Shown in pieces: positions 1-7,348 of a DNA stretch of 15,954 bases. Position 1 is the stretch's first letter. Each line of letters starts with the position of its first letter. Position numbers and translations under genes: made by a program. The stretch covers positions 1 through 15,954 of the forward strand of contig CADBXH010000049.1 of the NCBI GenBank assembly GCA_902798605.1. The letters are read 5' to 3'. Below the pieces are notes generated by a model. That model was not told the origin of the DNA. It did no database searches and was given only the letters and a program-made list of their open reading frames with translations. This DNA is from an uncultured Ruminococcus sp. (GTDB lineage Bacteria; Bacillota_A; Clostridia; Oscillospirales; Acutalibacteraceae).

Positions 1-56
1 GGATGCTCGGCGTTCAAAACCTTCTGAGCAAATTCTTCCTGATAAATTTTTTCCAT
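1..56 (-). CDS. N-terminal fragment of an unidentified gene, cut by the window edge
   Basis: Only 18 codons plus a proline-encoding partial codon are visible, reading MEKIYQEEFAQKVLNAEHP. The start is well supported: AGGAGGT lies at 63-69 on the minus strand, 6 bases before the ATG. The gene follows the thioesterase by 57 bases on the same strand without an obvious terminator, so it is probably the fourth gene of the fabF operon. The visible residues would fit the first helix of a thioredoxin-like protein (a stretch running up to a proline before the first long strand), but this is far too little to name it. Confidence 0.6.
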   Translation of the reverse strand, partial: MEKIYQEEFAQKVLNAEH

Positions 57-113
57 AACCAAACCTCCTAAATAATTTTGACACAAATATTATATTACCT
101 TTTTGAGGTGTTA

Positions 114-536
114 TTATTCTTCCGGAGAAATATTAGATTTAAGACGGTCAAAATATTCGGGGAATTTTCTTCTAAGGCTCATAGGCTTGAATTTATCATT
201 TACAAAACAGTGTTCCGTGTGACCGACAGAAGCGGTCTCGCCGCTCTTGGCAAGCCTTACGGTGTATTCGTAACGCATAATAACGCCGGTAAACTTTGCG
301 AGCTTTACCTCGATTTCCATTTCATCCTGAAACCTTACAGGAGTGATATACTTCGCGTAAGCGTCAACGTTCGGGATAATGATACCGTCCTGTTCCATCC
401 GGGCAGCGTCACAGTCTATGCTTTTCATAAACGATAGTCTTGCTTCCTCAAAGTATCTTATGTGGTTTGAGTGATGAACGATACCCATTTGGTCGGTCTC
501 GTAGTAATTAGCGGTTCTTTTATAAATATAGCTCAT
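114..536 (-). CDS. YbgC/4HBT-family acyl-CoA thioesterase (hotdog fold)
   Basis: A 140-residue protein, the usual size for a single-hotdog acyl-CoA thioesterase, which hydrolyses acyl-CoA to free acid and CoA in the cytoplasm. The family signature is plain near the N-terminus: YYETDQMGIVHHSNH at residues 11-25, with D15 at the catalytic-aspartate position of the YbgC/4-hydroxybenzoyl-CoA thioesterase group, followed by a YFEEAR helix. The ATG lies 1 base after the stop of the ligase gene, and its ribosome site (GAGGAAA) sits inside the ligase's last codons, so the two are translationally coupled. With a ligase and a ketosynthase upstream it probably releases or proofreads an acyl thioester made by this operon; the true acyl chain, and whether it acts on CoA or ACP thioesters, cannot be read from sequence. 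Confidence 0.85.
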   Translation of the reverse strand: MSYIYKRTANYYETDQMGIVHHSNHIRYFEEARLSFMKSIDCDAARMEQDGIIIPNVDAYAKYITPVRFQDEMEIEVKLAKFTGVIMRYEYTVRLAKSGETASVGHTEHCFVNDKFKPMSLRRKFPEYFDRLKSNISPEE

Positions 537-537
537 A

Positions 538-2199
538 TTATTTCCTCATCAGCAAGCCGTTTTTAAGGTCTTCCTTAGCCTGCTTTTTAATAACAAAATG
601 CTGTTTTTTGCCTGTGGCAGTGGTCGGCAGCTCTTCAACAAAGCGGAAATAGCGCGGGATCTGATACTTTGAAAGGTTAGGTGACTTTGAGCAGAAGTCG
701 AGCAGCTCGGCTACCGTCAGGCTCTCGTCATCACGAATGACATACGCCGCAAGAGATTCTCCTCTGGTGCTGTCGGGAACGCCGGTGACGATGCACTCGG
801 CGACCTTCGGATTGGTGTTGATAACCTCTTCGATCCTCGCGGGATAAATATTCTCGCCCTTACTTATTATCATATCGTCCTTTCTGCCGGCGATGGTGAT
901 AAACTGTTTTTTGTCCCAGGTGGCGATATCGCCCGTGTACATCCAGCCCTTGTAGAATTTTTCCTCTGTAGCCTTTTCGTTATTGGCGTAGCAGTAGGTC
1001 GACTTCGCGGGGCACATAATGATTACCTCGCCCTCCTCAACATTGTCCTGAGCGACAAGGTCATCGGGCTCTGCCTTTCTGTCCTCGTAAACCTTGACGA
1101 CTCTTACCTCGTCATCGGTGCAGGAACGGCCTGCGGTTCCCGACATCTCGGGAAGATCAAACGGGCGCAGGAATGTGTTCCAAAAGCTCTCTGTAGTGCC
1201 GTAACCGTTGAAGATGTTCGGCGTGAGCACCTTTTGAAAACGTATGCATGCCTCTTTTTCAAGCGGACTGCCCATCGTTATTATACCCTTGAGGGTCGAA
1301 ATATTCTTCGGCTTTTTCTCCTGACGCGGGGCGAGCAGGGTGAGGATAGACGGAACTCCCGTGATGAACGAGATACCGAATCTCTCAACATATTCAAGCG
1401 TTACCTTCGGGTTGAAGGTGCGCATAATAACGAGCGCGCCGCCGATGTACAAAGTGGGAGTGGGGCCGCCCGAGTGAAGTCCTCCGCGGTGGAACCATGG
1501 CGTCATATTCATAGTGATGTCTGTGGGGTTGAGGGGGAAATGCATTATTACATCGTGAGCGGACAGCACCTCGTTGATATTGTTGAGCGGAACGCCCTTG
1601 GGGGTGCCTGTTGTACCCGAGGTCTGGAGTCTTACGACCTCATCGTAAATATGCGGCTCAAAGTCAACGGGCGGGTCAAGCTCGCTCTGCTTTTTTACAT
1701 AGTTATCATAGAGAATATGACCTTCGGGTACGTTAAATTCTTTTTTTGAATTATTAACGGCTATTACTATCTCAGGCTTATGCTCGCAGATCTCAAGCGC
1801 CTTTATCGCTGTCTTTACTATCTCGGAGTCGTAAATATAGACCTTGGGCTTGTTGTGCGCCATGATCTCTGCGGTCTCGCCTGGAGAAAGATTGAAGTTT
1901 GCGGGATTGAAAATCGCGCCTATCTTCTGCGCGGCGATATAGCCGAACAAAAACTGCGGGGAGTTAAAAAGCTGAACAAATACTATATCGTTTTTCTTTA
2001 CTCCGTCGGCTTTCATCGCGTTAGCAAACCTGTTGCAGTCCTCGTTGAACTCGGTATAGTTCCACTGCTTTTTAGTTGCGGGGTCAATAACGGCTGTCCT
2101 GCTGCCAAAGCGGCGGACATTGCGCATAAAGCCGTTAAGGTATGTAAACTGACCCTCAAAGGTCTCTTTGAACATTGTGCTGTCGTAAGTTAAATCCAT
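538..2199 (-). CDS. AMP-forming acyl-CoA synthetase / fatty-acid ligase (ANL superfamily)
   Basis: A 553-residue adenylate-forming enzyme that activates a carboxylic acid with ATP to an acyl-AMP and transfers it to CoA (or possibly an ACP). All core motifs are present in order: the phosphate-binding loop LQTSGTTGTPKGVP (191-204), GYGTTE (332-337), YTGD (421-424), the hinge GRKDDMIISKGENIYP (438-453) and the C-terminal catalytic lysine in PTTATGK (K531). Length and motif spacing match medium/long-chain fatty-acyl-CoA synthetases. The start is supported by GGAGGT at 2205-2210 on the minus strand. It lies 66 bases downstream of fabF with no terminator between, and is coupled to the thioesterase gene. 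Substrate unknown; an aryl or branched acid is as possible as a fatty acid. Confidence 0.9.
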   Translation of the reverse strand: MDLTYDSTMFKETFEGQFTYLNGFMRNVRRFGSRTAVIDPATKKQWNYTEFNEDCNRFANAMKADGVKKNDIVFVQLFNSPQFLFGYIAAQKIGAIFNPANFNLSPGETAEIMAHNKPKVYIYDSEIVKTAIKALEICEHKPEIVIAVNNSKKEFNVPEGHILYDNYVKKQSELDPPVDFEPHIYDEVVRLQTSGTTGTPKGVPLNNINEVLSAHDVIMHFPLNPTDITMNMTPWFHRGGLHSGGPTPTLYIGGALVIMRTFNPKVTLEYVERFGISFITGVPSILTLLAPRQEKKPKNISTLKGIITMGSPLEKEACIRFQKVLTPNIFNGYGTTESFWNTFLRPFDLPEMSGTAGRSCTDDEVRVVKVYEDRKAEPDDLVAQDNVEEGEVIIMCPAKSTYCYANNEKATEEKFYKGWMYTGDIATWDKKQFITIAGRKDDMIISKGENIYPARIEEVINTNPKVAECIVTGVPDSTRGESLAAYVIRDDESLTVAELLDFCSKSPNLSKYQIPRYFRFVEELPTTATGKKQHFVIKKQAKEDLKNGLLMRK

Positions 2200-2265
2200 A
2201 ATATACCTCCATAAAAAAGATTTATAAGCATAGAGATGTAAACTCTAAACTATAAAAACTATAAT

Positions 2266-3489
2266 CTATTTGTACCGTCCTACGATGATACTTGAATTCT
2301 GTCCGCCGAAGCCGAACGCGTTCGACATAGCGTAGTCGATCTCGGCTTTCTTAGCCTCGTTCGCGACAAAGTCAATGCCCTCGCATTCGGGGTCGACCTC
2401 GTTGAGGTTGATGGTAGGCGGAATTATGCCTGTTTCAATAGCCTTGAGGCACGCGATCGTCTCGGTAATGCCGCCGGCGCCCATCATATGACCGGTAGCG
2501 CCCTTTGTAGAGCTGACATAGGGGAGGTTGTCGCCGAACAGCGTCTTTATCGAGTTTGTCTCTACCGTATCGCCCTTGTGGGTCGCGGTGCCGTGAGCGT
2601 TGATATAGCCGATATCCTCGGGTTTTATTCCCGCGTCGGCAAGCGCCTGCTTCATACAGGCGATAGCGCCTCTGCCCTCGGGGTGAGGTGCGGTAACGTG
2701 GTGAGCGTCGCAGGTGTTTCCGCAGCCGACTACCTCGCCGTAGATCTTAGCTCCGCGCGCTTTGGCGTGTTCCTCGGTTTCGAGCACCAGGGCTCCGCCG
2801 CCCTCGCCGATAACAAAGCCGTCGCGCGTTACGTCAAACGGTCTGCTCGCGGTCTTGGGGTCGTCGTTTCTTCTTGACAAAGCCTTCGCGTTTGCAAGCG
2901 AATAAATTACCAGCGGACAAAGTACAGACTCCGCGCCTACAGCCAGCATAACGTCAGCCTTGCCGCCCTGCATACACATAACGGCGGTGTTTATGGCGTC
3001 TCCGCCCGATGAGCAGGCGGTGCTGACGGTAAAGCTCGGTCCCTGAATGTTGTAGTCGATGGCTATGTTGGCCGCGGCGATGTTGCCTAAGATCTTGGGG
3101 ATGAACCTCGGTCCGACCTTTTTGTGAGAAGCTCCCGACAGCGCGTCCTGAGTAAACGCCGTTGTCGCAACGCCGCTCATTGCCGTACCCATAATGATAC
3201 CCGTTCTATCTGGCTCTATCTCAATGCCGCTCTGCTTTATAGCTTCCTCGGCGGCGATATATGCGTACTGCATAAAGGGGTCGGTTTTTCTGATGAGATC
3301 CTTCGCGAGGTAGTCCGAGGGGTTAAAATCCTTGATCTCTCCCGCGATCTGAACAGCAAGCTCGCTCGGGTCAAAGGTCTTTATGGTGTCGATACCCGAC
3401 TCGCCCGCGGTGATATTTTTCCAATACTCGTCAACGCCGATACCAACGGGAGTAACGGCGCCCATTCCTGTAATAACGATTCTTTTCAT
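2266..3489 (-). CDS. fabF: 3-oxoacyl-[acyl-carrier-protein] synthase II (KAS II, FabF)
   Basis: A 407-residue beta-ketoacyl-ACP synthase that condenses malonyl-ACP with an acyl chain carried on its active-site cysteine. The Cys-His-His triad and lysine of the family are in place: C159 in VSTACSSGGDA, H299 in NAHGTATHKGD, K329 and H334 in STKGATGHMMGAGG, and the closing FGFGGQNSS at 392-400. The N-terminus KRIVITGMGAVTPVG is typical. The ATG is preceded by AGGAG on the minus strand with an 8-base gap. It is the first gene of a minus-strand operon with a ligase and a thioesterase, and is divergent from a LysR-type regulator. No malonyltransferase, reductase, dehydratase or ACP gene is next to it here, so it may be a second, specialised ketosynthase rather than the housekeeping copy. 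Confidence 0.93.
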   Translation of the reverse strand: MKRIVITGMGAVTPVGIGVDEYWKNITAGESGIDTIKTFDPSELAVQIAGEIKDFNPSDYLAKDLIRKTDPFMQYAYIAAEEAIKQSGIEIEPDRTGIIMGTAMSGVATTAFTQDALSGASHKKVGPRFIPKILGNIAAANIAIDYNIQGPSFTVSTACSSGGDAINTAVMCMQGGKADVMLAVGAESVLCPLVIYSLANAKALSRRNDDPKTASRPFDVTRDGFVIGEGGGALVLETEEHAKARGAKIYGEVVGCGNTCDAHHVTAPHPEGRGAIACMKQALADAGIKPEDIGYINAHGTATHKGDTVETNSIKTLFGDNLPYVSSTKGATGHMMGAGGITETIACLKAIETGIIPPTINLNEVDPECEGIDFVANEAKKAEIDYAMSNAFGFGGQNSSIIVGRYK

Positions 3490-3531
3490 AATGTTTACTC
3501 CTATAAAGTTTTAAATTGCTATTTACTTTTT

Positions 3532-3550
3532 GCATATAGTTATGCTATAT
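3532..3550. promoter_or_regulatory. Inverted repeat just downstream of the fabF -10 box, possible operator
   Basis: GCATA (3532-3536) and TATGC (3541-3545) form an inverted repeat with a 4-base spacer; an overlapping one pairs ATATAG (3534-3539) with CTATAT (3545-3550). It covers about the first 15 transcribed bases of fabF, where a bound regulator would block transcription. The neighbouring LysR-type protein is a candidate, but LysR boxes usually have a T-N11-A core, so the assignment is inference. Confidence 0.4.
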
Positions 3551-3554
3551 TTAG

Positions 3555-3582
3555 ATTATAACAAATTTTCCAAGATTTTCAA
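3555..3582 (-). promoter_or_regulatory. Sigma-A type promoter for fabF operon
   Basis: On the minus strand, a -35 box TTGAAA (3577-3582) and a perfect -10 box TATAAT (3555-3560) are separated by 16 bases. Transcription would begin near 3548, giving a leader of about 60 bases before the fabF ATG. Confidence 0.7.
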
Positions 3583-3706
3583 TACAAAACATAATGCAAA
3601 AACTAACTTTATCACGCGCTTGATTTCACTTTCTGCATAATCGCTTTACTAAGCAAAAGTCTATGCGTGAATACTTGCTAAACACTGATATTCAGGAGGT
3701 CGTTTT

Positions 3707-4618
3707 ATGGATTTCAATCAGCTCAATTGTTTTATTTCTGTTGCGCAGACTCTCAATTTTTCCGAGGCGGCGCGCAGGAATTATGTCTCCCAGTCAACCG
3801 TCAGCCGCTATATCGGCGAGCTCGAAAAGGAGTTCGGAGTCCAGCTTTTTACGCGTTCTCACCGTGATGTCATTATCACTAACGAGGGCAAGCTGCTCCT
3901 GCCTTACGCTATCGACATCGTTAACACGCTCAGCAAGGCAAAGACCGTTATAAAACAGATGCGCGACGGCTCAACGGGCAAGCTGACCCTCGGCTGCGAC
4001 ATAACCTCGATGAGCTTTCCTTCAAAGTGCCTTGCGGATTTTTCGGCAAAATACCCGGGGATAGGGGTGGAGCTAAAGCCGCTCGACACCGCCGACAGAA
4101 GCCAGGCGATAACCGGCGGAGAGTATGACTTTTGTTTTATGCCGCGCGATATGGTGCCCGAGAACTCGGGTATAGAAACGATCGTCACCCACACAGAGCC
4201 CCTCGTTTTTGTCTGCTCAAAAAAGGATTATAAAAGTAAAAAGTCAAAGCTCGGTTTTTCGGAGCTATCTGACACGCGCCTGCTTTTGCTGTCGGAATCA
4301 TCCGCGCCTATACTGTTTATGGAGATAATGGATCTTCTCAGGACGTTTCACATCTCGCTCGATTCGCAGAGCTCGTTTGACGACCTCTCATCGCTTTATT
4401 TGGCGGTCTCGGCGGGAATGGGCGTCACTATCCTGCCAAAGTCGCTCGCCGGTTTCGCTTCGCCCGAACAGACCTTGTGCTGTCCGATAGAGGACGCCGA
4501 CACGGGAGTGGCGTACGTTATGGCGTGGGCAAAGTCGATTTCAAATCCCGTAGCGGAGCATTTTATTGACACCGTCCGCAAATACGCCCAAGGCGATGAT
4601 AACGTCTACGGCTTGTAG
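3707..4618 (+). CDS. LysR-family transcriptional regulator
   Basis: A 303-residue protein of standard LysR length. Residues 1-60 form the winged helix-turn-helix: LNFSEAARRNYVSQSTVSRY (17-36) then a linker with LFTRSHRDVIITNEG. From about residue 90 (GKLTLGCDIT) to 295 follows the two-lobed effector-binding domain seen in CbbR/CysB-type regulators. The start is fixed by AGGAGGT at 3694-3700, 6 bases before the ATG. It is transcribed away from fabF with 217 bases between the two starts, the classic arrangement for a LysR protein that controls the divergent operon and itself. The likely inducer is a metabolite of the fabF-ligase-thioesterase pathway; that is inference. Its own promoter was not clearly readable. 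Confidence 0.92.
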   Translation: MDFNQLNCFISVAQTLNFSEAARRNYVSQSTVSRYIGELEKEFGVQLFTRSHRDVIITNEGKLLLPYAIDIVNTLSKAKTVIKQMRDGSTGKLTLGCDITSMSFPSKCLADFSAKYPGIGVELKPLDTADRSQAITGGEYDFCFMPRDMVPENSGIETIVTHTEPLVFVCSKKDYKSKKSKLGFSELSDTRLLLLSESSAPILFMEIMDLLRTFHISLDSQSSFDDLSSLYLAVSAGMGVTILPKSLAGFASPEQTLCCPIEDADTGVAYVMAWAKSISNPVAEHFIDTVRKYAQGDDNVYGL

Positions 4619-4657
4619 AGTTATGAGTTATTAGTTGCTGTCATTCTGAGTTTCGCC

Positions 4658-4680
4658 GCATAATCTTATACCGATTATGC
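4658..4680. promoter_or_regulatory. Perfect inverted repeat GCATAATC-N7-GATTATGC
   Basis: Two perfect 8-base arms (4658-4665 and 4673-4680) around a 7-base spacer, placed 31 bases upstream of the -35 box of the dockerin gene and 39 bases after the lysR stop. There is no T-run after it, so it is a poor intrinsic terminator and a better fit to a protein-binding site. The same 8-mer GCATAATC occurs once in the fabF-lysR intergenic region at 3635-3642. Confidence 0.45.
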
Positions 4681-4711
4681 ATAAATATACTAATGAAATT
4701 TCCAAATTCGG

Positions 4712-4740
4712 TTGAATTTGAGCAATTTATATGTTATAAT
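4712..4740 (+). promoter_or_regulatory. Sigma-A type promoter for the dockerin gene
   Basis: TTGAAT (4712-4717) and TATAAT (4735-4740) with an ideal 17-base spacer. The leader to the ATG at 4793 is about 46 bases and contains GGAGG (4781-4785) 7 bases before the start. Confidence 0.8.
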
Positions 4741-4792
4741 CTTCTTAATTCATTATTACTATAATGGGTAATAAATTATTGGAGGAATAGTA

Positions 4793-7189
4793 ATGAGCAA
4801 AAAGACCATTTCCGTAATTCTTGTTTTGTTAATGCTCGTGTCGATCACGATATCGGCAGCATCCGCTCTTTCTATCGAAGTCGGCGTTGACTTTGAGTGG
4901 CAGTGCGGCGAAGATAAGGATTACACTGTTACAAAAATCTCTAATCCCGACAGGGGAGAGAGAGAGGTCGACGGCCTGATCGCAGGCGGAGACCGCGAGA
5001 ACAGCTATACTTGGAGACTCGCTATGCGCGGCGACGAGATCTATGTTGCCACGACCCGCAATATCGCGAGCGCGCTCGTAAATATGTACGGCAGTGCGTT
5101 TTCTCAAGCAGGTATTTCTCTTGATACCTTCTGGGCAATGATCAACGCGGTAACAAACGGCGATATCCCCCGCAACGACGCCAACGAAGGCGCTAACATC
5201 ATCAGCTACAACCGTAAGACAGGAGAGTTCAAGGTCATCTACACAGCCGGTAAGGGCGATTATTTCCGTATGGCTGTGACCTTCGGCGACGATGTTTACT
5301 TTGGCTCTTATTCTGCTGTCCCCACAAATCCGCAGTATATTCTGAAGCTTGACAGCGAGGGTAACTTTACAAAGGTTTTCCAGACAATGAATTCGGTTTC
5401 TCTCAGAGCAAACTGCGAGTATGACGGTCACCTGTTCTTCGCGGGCGCGGACGACAGAGAGCTGACTGTTGAAGCGGAAGAGGCTCCGATCGCAAGAATG
5501 GCAGTGCTCCGCAAGAGCAACGAGGACGACACCGTATGGGAGAGAGTTGCCGATTACAAGGACTTCGGCGTGATCCCTTACGATTCAATTATGACAAGCT
5601 GGGCAGGCGCTCCTATCTGGGAGCTTGCAAACCATAACGGATACATTTACGCCACAGCTCCCTCGACCAACGGTTTTGTAATGTATAAAGGACATCCTGC
5701 TGCCGACGGCGAAGAAGCCAATGAGTACGGATGGCACTGGGAAGAGGTCGTAGGACTCAACAACGGCATCAACAACCCCGGTATCTCTGAAAAAGAGGGC
5801 GGCGAGCCCGGCACGATGCGTTCACTTATCGGTTCGGTTTATGAGTTCAACGGCGAGCTTTACGCATACAACTTTGACCACAGCTTCGGCGGCGAGGCTT
5901 CTGCATTCGCAGGTATGCTTCAGCAGGTTGCCGGCAAGGATGTAAAGGCGAGCGAGTACCTTTTCTATATGTACGATTCACTTCATAACCCCCAGAAGAT
6001 CTGGAAGCTCAACGATGAAACAGGCAAGTTTGAGGAGTGCAAGGAGTTTACAAAGCTCGTAGACGGCACAACAAATGAGTATGTATGGAGACTCGGCGAG
6101 TACGACGGCGACCTCTACATCGCAACGATGGACGCCGGTATCTTCTATAACTATATGACTCAGCTGACAAACGGCAGCTTCCTTACAATGACCAAGGAAG
6201 AAAAGATTCAGAAGATCGGATATATCAACGAACTTCTTAAAATCATCGGTCAGAGCAAGGGTAAAGAAAAGCTCGCTCAGCTCACTGCTAAACTTGAGCA
6301 GATCAAGCAGTTCCTTGAAAACTACGATCCCTCGGCTATGATCGATGCCGAAATGGCTGTTGAGCTTCAAAACTTCGGCGAGCTAATTATGCAGTTCAAG
6401 GCGGCTTACGGCGATATCAAGGATATTCTTGACCAAAACGCCGAGGATATCGCGGCATTCTTTACTTACGACTACAAGGATGATGAGCCTGTAGGCGCAA
6501 TTGATGATTCCACAGAGCTCGGTTTGAGCCTTATTCCTCAAAAATATCAGGATATGTTTAAGGAGTCCGCTCAGCAGCTCAAGGAAACCCTCAGCCCTGA
6601 AAATGTCAAAGCTAAGATAGCAGAGGACATCAAAAAATTCTATCAGGACACCATCGGCAAATACGTTAACAAAGCTGTTGAGATATATAATAAAATAGAT
6701 TTCAAGGGCATCGAGATGTATCTTTACATCAATAACGCGGTAATGAAAGACGACTGGGGCTTTGATATGTACCGCACCTCCGACGGAGAAACCTTTGAGA
6801 CTATCTCTACAAACGGCTTTGGCGACAAGTACAACTACGGCGGAAGAACACTTATCCCGACCGACAAGGGACTGTATATCGGCACATCCAACCCGTTCTA
6901 CGGCGCTCAGCTCTGGCTCCTTACAAACAAGAAAGACGAGCCCACAGAGCCCACAGATGATCCTACGCCCACTGTTGAGCCCACGACCGAGCCCGGCGGC
7001 GAGGTGATTTACGGCGATGTAAACGGCGACGGTATTGTTGATATTTTGGATTCTATTATGATCCAGAAATACACCTCGAGCAAGACGGAGTTCACTCCCG
7101 AGCAGATAGCCGCGGCAGATTATAACCGCGACGGAAACGTAGATATCCTCGACGCGTCTGCTATCCAAAGGGATTCCGCAAGCAGTTGA
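4793..7189 (+). CDS. Secreted dockerin type I protein with a propeller-like body
   Basis: A 798-residue exported protein. Residues 1-25 are a signal peptide (lysines, hydrophobic core, ASA cleavage motif). A Pro/Thr/Glu linker (716-736) leads to a C-terminal dockerin with two calcium loops: GDVNGDGIVDILDSIMIQKY (741-760) and ADYNRDGNVDILDASAIQRD (775-794 region). Dockerins bind cohesins and attach proteins to a cellulosome or cell-surface scaffold. The body has no glycoside-hydrolase motif I recognise. It shows seven copies of a blade-like pattern, roughly W/R-x-L-x-x-x-x-G-x-L/I-Y-x-A/G-T, near residues 74, 158, 204, 275, 344, 431 and 684, suggesting a seven-bladed beta-propeller. Between the sixth and seventh copies (about 460-645) is a Lys/Glu-rich helical insertion. 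It is followed by a terminator, so it is a single-gene unit. A binding or structural role is more likely than catalysis, but unproven. Confidence 0.88.
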   Translation: MSKKTISVILVLLMLVSITISAASALSIEVGVDFEWQCGEDKDYTVTKISNPDRGEREVDGLIAGGDRENSYTWRLAMRGDEIYVATTRNIASALVNMYGSAFSQAGISLDTFWAMINAVTNGDIPRNDANEGANIISYNRKTGEFKVIYTAGKGDYFRMAVTFGDDVYFGSYSAVPTNPQYILKLDSEGNFTKVFQTMNSVSLRANCEYDGHLFFAGADDRELTVEAEEAPIARMAVLRKSNEDDTVWERVADYKDFGVIPYDSIMTSWAGAPIWELANHNGYIYATAPSTNGFVMYKGHPAADGEEANEYGWHWEEVVGLNNGINNPGISEKEGGEPGTMRSLIGSVYEFNGELYAYNFDHSFGGEASAFAGMLQQVAGKDVKASEYLFYMYDSLHNPQKIWKLNDETGKFEECKEFTKLVDGTTNEYVWRLGEYDGDLYIATMDAGIFYNYMTQLTNGSFLTMTKEEKIQKIGYINELLKIIGQSKGKEKLAQLTAKLEQIKQFLENYDPSAMIDAEMAVELQNFGELIMQFKAAYGDIKDILDQNAEDIAAFFTYDYKDDEPVGAIDDSTELGLSLIPQKYQDMFKESAQQLKETLSPENVKAKIAEDIKKFYQDTIGKYVNKAVEIYNKIDFKGIEMYLYINNAVMKDDWGFDMYRTSDGETFETISTNGFGDKYNYGGRTLIPTDKGLYIGTSNPFYGAQLWLLTNKKDEPTEPTDDPTPTVEPTTEPGGEVIYGDVNGDGIVDILDSIMIQKYTSSKTEFTPEQIAAADYNRDGNVDILDASAIQRDSASS

Positions 7190-7220
7190 TCTTATTTAAA
7201 TCCACATAACTAAAACGATC

Positions 7221-7261
7221 AAGCCTTCCCAAGCGCGTCAGCGTTAGGGGAGGCTTTCTTT
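7221..7261 (+). terminator. Intrinsic terminator after the dockerin gene
   Basis: AAGCCTTCCC (7221-7230) pairs with GGGGAGGCTT (7247-7256) through a 10-base stem with one wobble pair, followed by a pyrimidine-rich TCTTT tract. Confidence 0.8.
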
Positions 7262-7289
7262 AATATTTTTAATTTCCGCGCTTTTCCTC

Positions 7290-7318
7290 TTGCAAATATC
7301 GAACATATGTGCTATAAT
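7290..7318 (+). promoter_or_regulatory. SOS promoter: TTGCAA-N17-TATAAT with embedded LexA box
   Basis: The -35 (7290-7295) and -10 (7313-7318) boxes have a 17-base spacer. Inside the spacer lies CGAACATATGTGCT (7300-7313), which matches the Gram-positive LexA/DinR consensus CGAACRNRYGTTYC at 12 of 14 positions. A repressor bound there would cover the polymerase site. The placement fits the DNA-damage polymerase gene that follows. Confidence 0.75.
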
Positions 7319-7348
7319 ATTGATATCATACAAAAAGGCGGTGATCAA

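Noticed and set aside
4637..4652. Piece resembling a dispersed TGTCATTCTGAG repeat
   Set aside because: Only about 12 bases match what I recall of such intergenic repeats, too short to call.
6383..7168. Long minus-strand open frame opposite the dockerin gene
   Set aside because: It is a shadow frame: no ribosome site, no recognisable domain, and it lies entirely antisense to a clear coding region with a signal peptide and dockerin.
7307..7348. ATG at 7307 as the start of the polymerase
   Set aside because: It lies within the LexA box and before the -10 hexamer, has no ribosome site, and adds residues not typical of the family; GTG 7349 has a good site.
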